Made by a program: the position numbers and the translations under genes. A stretch of 5,746 bases of DNA from Alphaproteobacteria bacterium (GTDB taxonomy: Bacteria > Pseudomonadota > Alphaproteobacteria > Rhodospirillales > Rhodospirillaceae), in NCBI GenBank assembly GCA_003250275.1, contig QKGW01000179.1, positions 1 to 5,746 of the forward strand. The letters run 5' to 3'. The notes under the pieces were generated by a model. That model did no database searches. It had not been told where the DNA came from and saw nothing but the letters and a program-made list of their open reading frames with translations. Positions 1 to 3,860 of this stretch are shown here, in pieces (the first letter of the stretch is position 1; the number at the start of each line of letters is the position of its first letter).

Positions 1-338
1 TCGGCCACCGGGATCGCGAGCGAGACGTCGGTGAGCGCGGTGCGGATGTGGCCGGGCATGTCGTCCGGCCCTTCCTCGCGGTGGCGGTACCACGGCGCGT
101 CCTCGGGGGCGAGGCGGGCGAACGCCTCGGCGAGGTCGCGCAGCACGTCGGGGTCGGCGTTTTCCTGGATCGTCAGCGAGGCGGAGGTGTGGCGGCAGAA
201 CACTGTGACGAGGCCCATGCTCGCGCCGATCTCGCGCAGCCAGCGGTCGATGCTGCCGCCGAAGGGATAGAGCCCGGCACCGCGGGTTTCGATCGCGTGC
301 TGAGTTTGGACGTGGCGCGGCATTCTGCTGTTCATCAT
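1..338 (-). CDS. yjbQ: YjbQ/UPF0047 family protein, 3' end cut by window edge
   Basis: About 112 codons are visible, and the frame is open to base 1; family members are usually around 140 residues, so only the last part is missing. Recognition rests on the family signatures: HTSASLTIQENADPDV at residues 50-65, and HREEGPDDMPGHIRTAL at residues 86-102. The conserved histidines (H50, H86, H97) and acidic residues are in place. The family is small and cytoplasmic, and E. coli YjbQ has weak thiamine-phosphate synthase activity in vitro; its true physiological role is unsettled. Two ATGs are adjacent (336-338 and 333-335). The first is chosen because GGAGG (345-349, minus strand) sits six bases before it; the second is nearly as good. 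The gene lies 60 bases downstream of phoH on the same strand and could be co-transcribed with it, through a hairpin. Confidence 0.9.
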   Translation of the reverse strand, partial: MMNSRMPRHVQTQHAIETRGAGLYPFGGSIDRWLREIGASMGLVTVFCRHTSASLTIQENADPDVLRDLAEAFARLAPEDAPWYRHREEGPDDMPGHIRTALTDVSLAIPVA

Positions 339-344
339 CGGGGG

Positions 345-383
345 CCTCCGTCGGAGGGGCCTCCCGCACGCGCGCGGGAGGCC
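345..383 (-). promoter_or_regulatory. Hairpin between phoH and yjbQ, with a second fold over the yjbQ ribosome-binding site
   Basis: GGCCTCCCGC (358-367) is a perfect inverted repeat of GCGGGAGGCC (374-383), a 10-bp stem with a 6-base loop. No T-run follows on either strand, so it is not a canonical intrinsic terminator; it could stabilise the phoH mRNA 3' end or act as a Rho-associated or processing structure. Immediately downstream on the minus strand, CCTCC (353-357) can pair with the yjbQ Shine-Dalgarno GGAGG (345-349) across three bases. The distal arm of the large stem (376-383) can also pair with 343-349 instead of 358-365, so the two folds could compete. The complementarity is seen directly; any switching role is inferred. 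Confidence 0.5.
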
Positions 384-398
384 GTTCGCTTCCCTCGA

Positions 399-1145
399 TT
401 ATAGGTACGGGATCATGCTCGCCACCAGGGGGTGACGCACCACGTCCGCGTCGGTCAGGCGCACCTGGGCGATGCCGTCCACCGGTTCGAGGCGGTGTGC
501 GACGTCGATCAGGCCCGACATTCCGGGGAGAAGGTCCGATTGGTCGGGGTCGCCGGTGATCACCATCGTCGAGTGCCAGCCGAGGCGGGTGAGCAGCATC
601 TTGATCTGCCCGTAGGTGCAGTTCTGCGCCTCGTCGACGATGATGAATGCGTTGTTGAGGGTGCGCCCGCGCATGAACGCCACCGGCGCGATCTCGATCG
701 AGCCGTCGCCCATCAACGCCTTGAGCTTGCGCGCGCCGAGGCGGTCGTTGAGCGCGTCGTAGAGCGGCCTCAGGTAGGGTTGCAGCTTGTCCTCCAGCCC
801 GCCGGGGAGATAGCCGAGGTTCTCGCCCGCCTCGACCGCGGGGCGCGAGAGCAGGATGCGCGCGACGCGCCCGTCCTCGAAGGCTTCGCACGCGGCGGCA
901 ATGGCGAGATAGGTCTTGCCGGTGCCCGCCGGCCCGAGGGCGAAGGTGATCGGGTGGGTCTCGATGCTCTCCATCAGGAGGCGTTGGTTCTCGTTGTACG
1001 GCCGGACATGGCGGCGGAAGCTCTGATCGCGGCGATCGTCGTCGAGCGGGCTCCAGCAGGAATCGGATGGCGAAAGCGGTTGAACGTTATCGAATCCGTG
1101 CATCGCGGTCGGCGAGATCTTGCGGCTGCGTTGCGGCTTACCCAT
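399..1145 (-). CDS. phoH: PhoH family P-loop ATPase (short, single-domain)
   Basis: The product is 248 residues, cytoplasmic, and belongs to the PhoH nucleotide-binding family, related to superfamily 1 helicases and linked to RNA metabolism and stress. Walker A GPAGTGKT is at residues 71-78 and Walker B IIVDEAQN at 168-175. A GDPDQ motif follows at 198-202, and RPAVEAGENLGYLPG at 101-115 is highly typical of the family. The first 45 residues are basic and poorly conserved; there is no PIN or KH domain. The start is well bounded: an in-frame TAG lies two codons upstream of the ATG at 1143-1145, and AAAGGA precedes it by nine bases. No ybeY or miaB neighbour is present, so this looks like the separate PhoH paralogue rather than the PhoL (YbeZ) of the ybeY operon. 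The exact substrate is unknown. Confidence 0.95.
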   Translation of the reverse strand: MGKPQRSRKISPTAMHGFDNVQPLSPSDSCWSPLDDDRRDQSFRRHVRPYNENQRLLMESIETHPITFALGPAGTGKTYLAIAAACEAFEDGRVARILLSRPAVEAGENLGYLPGGLEDKLQPYLRPLYDALNDRLGARKLKALMGDGSIEIAPVAFMRGRTLNNAFIIVDEAQNCTYGQIKMLLTRLGWHSTMVITGDPDQSDLLPGMSGLIDVAHRLEPVDGIAQVRLTDADVVRHPLVASMIPYL

Positions 1146-1338
1146 GGGCTACGGTCCTTTGCGCGCGGGGAAACGGTCCGGATGCGCGAAGCCTCCCGTC
1201 CAGGGGGCGGGAGGCTTCGAGAGATATCCGGGATGTACGCGAACGGCTGGCGGTGGAGGCGGCGCGGCGGCGACCGGGCCTGGTTCCGGCGAATGCGGCG
1301 AGTGGCGTTTCGATGTACCCGGATCGGGCAACCCACAT
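1138..1338 (-). CDS. Doubtful 66-codon upstream reading frame overlapping the phoH start
   Basis: A frame of 66 codons starts at ATG 1336-1338. A strong Shine-Dalgarno AAGGAGG (1348-1354, minus strand) lies nine bases before it, and the frame ends in CATGGGTAA, overlapping the phoH ATG by eight bases. That is the geometry of translational coupling. Against it, the predicted peptide is low in complexity (rich in Arg, Ser, Ala and Pro) and matches no family I recognise. Roughly 30% of its codons end in A or T, far more than in the neighbouring genes, and it includes rare-looking ATA, AGG and CTT codons. It also contains both arms of a 12-bp hairpin. It could be a leader peptide for phoH or merely untranslated leader sequence. 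I report it as a candidate only. Confidence 0.2.
   Translation of the reverse strand: MWVARSGYIETPLAAFAGTRPGRRRAASTASRSRTSRISLEASRPLDGRLRASGPFPRAQRTVAHG
1187..1219 (-). promoter_or_regulatory. 12-bp hairpin in the presumed phoH leader
   Basis: CGAAGCCTCCCG (1187-1198) is a perfect inverted repeat of CGGGAGGCTTCG (1208-1219) with a 9-base loop. It lies 41 bases upstream of the phoH start. No T-run follows on either strand, so a simple intrinsic terminator is unlikely; an mRNA-stabilising, attenuating or protein-binding structure fits better. Its core GCCTCCCG/CGGGAGGC is identical to the core of the hairpin just after phoH (358-383). Confidence 0.55.
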
Positions 1339-1495
1339 CGGCGGAAACCTCCTTGACCGAGTGTCAACCAACCTGGACCTAAAGGTACAGCAATCCTGGG
1401 GGCTCCGCATCAAAATTTTGCGCCATAAATCGGCAACAAACACTACATGTAGAAATATTGTGCAAGTTTTGTGAAATTCTGACCGGATTTCGGGC
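1220..1495 (-). promoter_or_regulatory. Gene-poor spacer with AT-rich presumptive phoH promoter
   Basis: Between the csp terminator and the phoH leader hairpin I see no convincing gene. Bases 1380-1495 are strikingly AT-rich against the rest of the window, as expected for a promoter. On the minus strand the best sigma70-like pair I find is TTCACA (1470-1475), 17 bases, then CTACAT (1447-1452). The -35 is good and the -10 is poor, so the exact promoter is uncertain. CTACATGTAG (1443-1452), a perfect 10-bp palindrome, overlaps this -10 and could be a repressor site. If transcription starts here, phoH has a leader of roughly 290 bases. Confidence 0.35.
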
Positions 1496-1527
1496 AAACA
1501 AAAAACGGGGAGCCGGGCTCCCCGTTT
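1496..1527 (-). terminator. Intrinsic terminator of the cold-shock gene
   Basis: AAACGGGGAGC (1503-1513) pairs perfectly with GCTCCCCGTTT (1517-1527), leaving a 3-base loop. On the minus strand the stem is followed by TTTTTTGTTT. It begins 16 bases after the csp stop codon. This is a textbook Rho-independent terminator, so the cold-shock gene is probably a separate transcript and phoH needs its own promoter. Confidence 0.93.
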
Positions 1528-1543
1528 CACGAAACCCGCAACT

Positions 1544-1756
1544 TTAGTTGTCGAGGATAACGAGGTTTTCCGCCGCTTCGCGGCCGCCGCGGCCGGCGAC
1601 CAGCTCGTAGGAGAGGCGCTGGCCGTCATTCAGGCTGCGCAGACCGGCGCGTTCCACCGCCGAAATGTGCACAAATGCGTCCTTGCCGCCTTCATCCGGC
1701 TGGATGAAGCCGAAGCCCTTGGTGGTGTTGAACCATTTCACGGTTCCAGTCGCCAT
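1544..1756 (-). CDS. cspA: Cold-shock domain protein (CspA family)
   Basis: The product is 70 residues, the standard size for a single cold-shock domain that binds single-stranded RNA and DNA as an OB-fold beta barrel. RNP1 (KGFGFI) is at residues 13-18 and RNP2 (FVHI) at 28-31, with the nucleic-acid-stacking W9, F15, F17, F28 and H30 present. The N-terminus MATGTVKWFN is diagnostic. Such proteins act as RNA chaperones; whether this copy is cold-induced cannot be told from sequence, since these genomes usually carry several paralogues, and the symbol is at family level. AAGG lies about ten bases before the ATG. The gene is monocistronic, closed by its own strong terminator, with a 139-base upstream region before the end of argP. 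Confidence 0.96.
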   Translation of the reverse strand: MATGTVKWFNTTKGFGFIQPDEGGKDAFVHISAVERAGLRSLNDGQRLSYELVAGRGGREAAENLVILDN

Positions 1757-1895
1757 CGTCGTCGTACCTTCTCATCGCGGAGCGGCCAAGCGCGCCCCTC
1801 GTATTGTGGATGTTCGCTCGCGTCCGCCACATGTGGCGCACGTGAGCCCTTGCTTCAACTGTGTGACACGTTCGCCAAGCTCGGACAAGAGGAAT
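1757..1895 (-). promoter_or_regulatory. Upstream region of the cold-shock gene with a 14-bp palindrome
   Basis: No gene is seen here. CGCCACATGTGGCG (1825-1838) is a perfect 14-bp palindrome about 70 bases before the csp start, suitable as a dimeric regulator site. CACGTG (1839-1844) adjoins it. A possible -10, CACAAT (1803-1808, minus strand), lies downstream with no good -35, so the palindrome would cover the -35 area if that -10 is real. I see no recognisable cold-box element. Confidence 0.35.
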
Positions 1896-2831
1896 TCACC
1901 CGAAGCCCGCCCGTCCGGGCGGGTTTTCTCCATCCGGGTGCGAGGGGTGCGGCGCCAGGGTTTCGCGCGCGGCGGCGCGGATCTCCGCGACCACCGCGTC
2001 GAGGATTTCCGGGCCGCGCTCGCGCCGGTGGAGAACCAGGCGGCGGGTGATCGCGTGGGGAGAAATCCGCATCAGCGTGCCGTTGGCGACCAGCGCGCGT
2101 ACCTGCGGCTCGGCGCAAAGCGCGTAGGCGATGCCCTGCCGCGCGGCGACGACGAAGCCCTCCGACGAGGGCAGGACGTGGTGGGGGAAGTCGCCCGGTC
2201 CGATCCGGTAGTGCTTTTCGAGGAAGAGGTGGTGGAGTTCGTCGTGGCGGCCGTAGATCACCGCGGGCGCGCGCCGGAGCGCCGCGACGTTGACGCCGTC
2301 GGGGAAGAAGCGGTCGACGAACTCGGGCGACGCGACGGGGAAGTAGGTGACCGCGCCGAGGCGATAGGCTTTCAACCCCTGCACGGTGTCGGCGCGGGTG
2401 CCGACGCTCGCGAGCACGTGGCCGGATTTCAGCACGTCGAGGGTGCGGGTTTCATCGTCGAGCACGAGGTCCGAGAGCAGGCCGAAGCGGCGGAACAACC
2501 GGGCGGGGACGTCGGCGAACCAGGTCGCGAGGCTGTCGGCGTTGACCGCGATGCGCACCCGCTCGAAAACCGCGGCGGCCGCGCCGGTGTCGACACGGAG
2601 GTCGCGCTCCATCAGCCGGGCGTTGAGGATGTATTGGAACACCCGGTCGCCCGCGCTGGTCGCCACCACCGGCTTCGAGCGCACCAGCAGGGGCTCGCCG
2701 AATTGCGATTCGAGGCGCTTGATGCGCTGCGAAACCGCCGATTGGGTGAGCCCCAGGTCCTCGGCGGCACGTTCGAAGCTGCCGAGGCGGATGACCGACG
2801 CAAGTGCTTCGAGACAACGGGAATCGAGCAT
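1896..2831 (-). CDS. argP: LysR-type regulator ArgP (LysG/IciA group)
   Basis: The product is 311 residues, against about 297 for E. coli ArgP. It has an N-terminal winged helix-turn-helix (residues 18-41, with recognition helix QSAVSQRIKRLE) and a periplasmic-binding-like effector domain at about 92-293. Group-specific motifs are NADSLATW (97-104), DDETRT (125-130) and PSSEGFV (221-227). ArgP binds lysine or arginine and controls export of basic amino acids; the divergent exporter gene next door fits exactly. The ATG at 2829-2831 has GGTGGAAG directly before it, and alignment with the family N-terminus supports it. The last 15 or so residues are a proline- and glycine-rich tail outside the conserved domain, encoded across a GC-rich hairpin (1904-1927). 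Autorepression is likely from the divergent layout. Confidence 0.93.
   Translation of the reverse strand: MLDSRCLEALASVIRLGSFERAAEDLGLTQSAVSQRIKRLESQFGEPLLVRSKPVVATSAGDRVFQYILNARLMERDLRVDTGAAAAVFERVRIAVNADSLATWFADVPARLFRRFGLLSDLVLDDETRTLDVLKSGHVLASVGTRADTVQGLKAYRLGAVTYFPVASPEFVDRFFPDGVNVAALRRAPAVIYGRHDELHHLFLEKHYRIGPGDFPHHVLPSSEGFVVAARQGIAYALCAEPQVRALVANGTLMRISPHAITRRLVLHRRERGPEILDAVVAEIRAAARETLAPHPSHPDGENPPGRAGFG
1904..1927 (+). terminator. Terminator-like hairpin at the argP 3' end, T-run on the plus strand
   Basis: CCCGCCCG (1906-1913) pairs with CGGGCGGG (1916-1923), and AA/TT pairs plus one G-T pair extend the stem. TTTT (1924-1927) follows on the plus strand, whereas on the minus strand the flank is CTTCGGG. 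It therefore looks like an intrinsic terminator reading plus, although the gene it overlaps, argP, is on the minus strand and no plus-strand gene lies to its left. It may work weakly for argP and block antisense transcription into it. Confidence 0.5.
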
Positions 2832-2839
2832 CTTCCACC

Positions 2840-2890
2840 ATTAGCGAAATTCATGATGATGAATGATTTTACGCTCAACTTATGACGAAG
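2840..2890. promoter_or_regulatory. argP-argO divergent control region with operator-like dyad
   Basis: This is the only AT-rich patch of the intergenic region. ATTCAT (2849-2854) and ATGAAT (2859-2864) form a 6-bp dyad with a 4-base spacer and contain a T-N11-A spacing (2851 to 2863), the LysR-type recognition pattern. TTATGA (2880-2885) is a possible argO -10 with no clear -35, as expected for an activator-dependent promoter. The dyad lies only 18 bases from the argP start codon, so binding there could also repress argP. The dyad is seen directly; ArgP binding is inferred. Confidence 0.5.
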
Positions 2891-2903
2891 GCGAGCCCAT
2901 CTT

Positions 2904-2949
2904 GTCCTCCGGGCGGATTTCCGCCCCAACCAAGACCGCCCTGGAGGAC
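2904..2949 (+). promoter_or_regulatory. Structured argO leader that can hide the Shine-Dalgarno sequence
   Basis: GTCCTCCGGGCGG (2904-2916) is complementary to CCGCCC (2936-2941) plus GGAGGAC (2943-2949), with T2942 bulged. This gives 13 base pairs that enclose the argO ribosome-binding site GGAGG (2943-2947). GGGCGG (2911-2916) can alternatively pair with a second CCGCCC copy at 2921-2926, in a 6-bp hairpin with loop ATTT. The start codon is seven bases after GGAGG. The element matches no riboswitch class I recognise, and a regulatory role is inferred from complementarity only. Confidence 0.45.
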
Positions 2950-2954
2950 CTCCG

Positions 2955-3572
2955 ATGACCGCCTTCGTCTCCGCCTATGCCGCCGGACTGCTGCTCTCCG
3001 CGAGCCTGATCGCCGCGATCGGCGCGCAGAACGCCTTCGTGCTCGGCCAGGGGCTGCGGCGCGATTATCCGATCACCACGGCGGCGGTGTGTTCGGCGTG
3101 CGACGCGCTCCTGATCGGGCTCGGCGTCGCGGGCGCCGGGGTGGCGCTCAACGCGCATCCGGGGATGTCGCGGCTGATGGGGGCGTTGGGCGGCGTGTTC
3201 GTGATCGTCTACGGCGTGCTCGCGGCGTGGCGCGCGATCGGCCCCGACAATGCGGCGCTCGGCACCGGCGCGGCGGTGCGCGGACGGCGCGCGGTGATCG
3301 GCGGCGCGCTCGCGGTCAGCCTTCTGAACCCGCACGCCTACCTCGACGCGATGCTCCTGATCGGCGGCGTCGCGGCGCAGTTCCCGGCGTCGGCGCGCCC
3401 GGCGTTCGCGGCGGGCGCGGTGAGCGTCAGCGTGATCTGGTTCTTCGGCCTCGGCCTCGGCGCGGCGAGCCTGTCGCGCAAGCTCGCGACGCCCGCGACC
3501 TGGCGGATCGTCAATGCGGTGACGGCGGTGATGATGCTCGGCATCGGGCTGCGCCTGCTGCACAGCCTCTAA
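2955..3572 (+). CDS. argO: LysE/ArgO family basic amino-acid exporter
   Basis: The product is 205 residues of inner-membrane protein with about six hydrophobic segments (roughly 4-24, 38-65, 73-93, 114-137, 146-170 and 184-203). Family motifs are clear: IGAQNAFVLGQGLRR (22-36), an aspartate in the second segment (D50), SLLNPHAYLDA (122-132) and WFFGLGLGAA (162-171). The family exports L-arginine and/or L-lysine by proton-coupled transport to prevent toxic accumulation. The C-terminal half resembles Corynebacterium LysE at least as much as E. coli ArgO, so the substrate preference (Arg, Lys or both) is open; the symbol follows the ArgP-type regulator next door. The ATG at 2955 is set by GGAGG seven bases upstream. 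Expression is probably activated by ArgP and perhaps tuned by the structured leader. The stop is three bases from the stop of the convergent next gene. Confidence 0.93.
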   Translation: MTAFVSAYAAGLLLSASLIAAIGAQNAFVLGQGLRRDYPITTAAVCSACDALLIGLGVAGAGVALNAHPGMSRLMGALGGVFVIVYGVLAAWRAIGPDNAALGTGAAVRGRRAVIGGALAVSLLNPHAYLDAMLLIGGVAAQFPASARPAFAAGAVSVSVIWFFGLGLGAASLSRKLATPATWRIVNAVTAVMMLGIGLRLLHSL

Positions 3573-3575
3573 AAT

Positions 3576-3806
3576 CTACTTCTTCGTCGCCTGCTTCACC
3601 GTCTGCCCGCTCGGCAGGCGGTGGAGCTTTTGCGACTGCGGCTTGTCGGCCTTCGCGCCCTTGCGCGGCGCGAAGGTGCCGAGGCGCGGCTGCACCGGCA
3701 CCGCGCTCTTGGCGGCGGTGGTGCGGAATGGCGTCCCCGGCTCGGCGGCGAAGGCCGGGGCGGCGAGCACGAAGGCGGCGAACAGGGCCGGAAGCAGGAT
3801 GCGCAT
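3576..3806 (-). CDS. Small secreted basic protein, unrecognised
   Basis: The product is 76 residues and I do not recognise it. The N-terminus is a clear Sec signal peptide: MR, a leucine/alanine/phenylalanine core, and APAFA ending at residue 20, predicting cleavage before AEPG. The mature part of about 56 residues has eight lysines and four arginines against two acidic residues, is rich in proline, alanine and glutamine, and has no cysteine, so it is probably disordered in the periplasm. Almost every codon ends in G or C, like the neighbouring genes, which supports real coding. AGGAG lies seven bases before the ATG. It starts 54 bases after the chemoreceptor stop on the same strand with no terminator between, so the two may be co-transcribed. 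A nucleic-acid- or envelope-binding role would fit the charge but is a guess. Confidence 0.72.
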   Translation of the reverse strand: MRILLPALFAAFVLAAPAFAAEPGTPFRTTAAKSAVPVQPRLGTFAPRKGAKADKPQSQKLHRLPSGQTVKQATKK

Positions 3807-3829
3807 CGGGTCTCTCCTGAGGCGATGCG
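3802..3829 (-). promoter_or_regulatory. Hairpin enclosing the start codon of the small secreted protein gene
   Basis: On the minus strand CGCATCG (3823-3829) pairs with CGATGCG (3802-3808), a 7-bp stem that contains the ATG. The 14-base loop carries the Shine-Dalgarno AGGAG. Such a fold could limit initiation. It is seen as perfect complementarity, but 7 bp in GC-rich DNA can arise by chance. Confidence 0.3.
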
Positions 3830-3860
3830 GGAGCCTACGCCCGGCCCGGTCACCAAAGCG

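Noticed and set aside
31..404. Plus-strand frames at 31-270 and 48-404
   Set aside because: Antisense shadows of the truncated yjbQ gene, whose family motifs read on the minus strand.
1362..1367. Perfect TTGACA on the minus strand as the phoH -35
   Set aside because: The sequence 16-18 bases downstream (around CCGCCG) is nothing like a -10, and the AT-rich part lies on the wrong side.
432..1382. 316-codon plus-strand frame opposite phoH
   Set aside because: It is the antisense shadow of phoH in GC-rich DNA; the minus strand carries the full PhoH motifs and this product resembles no family.
1665..2885. 406-codon plus-strand frame opposite csp and argP
   Set aside because: It runs through the cold-shock gene, the intergenic region and all of argP on the opposite strand; argP and csp are unmistakable, so this is an open shadow frame.
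2882..3820. 312-codon plus-strand frame and the 227-codon minus-strand frame (2880-3563) over argO
   Set aside because: Both are Arg/Ala-rich shadow frames of argO, which has family motifs, membrane segments and a good ribosome-binding site.
3596..3856. 86-codon minus-strand frame overlapping the small secreted protein gene
   Set aside because: Ser/Arg/Pro-rich and out of register; the 76-codon frame has the signal peptide, the ribosome-binding site and G/C-ending codons.
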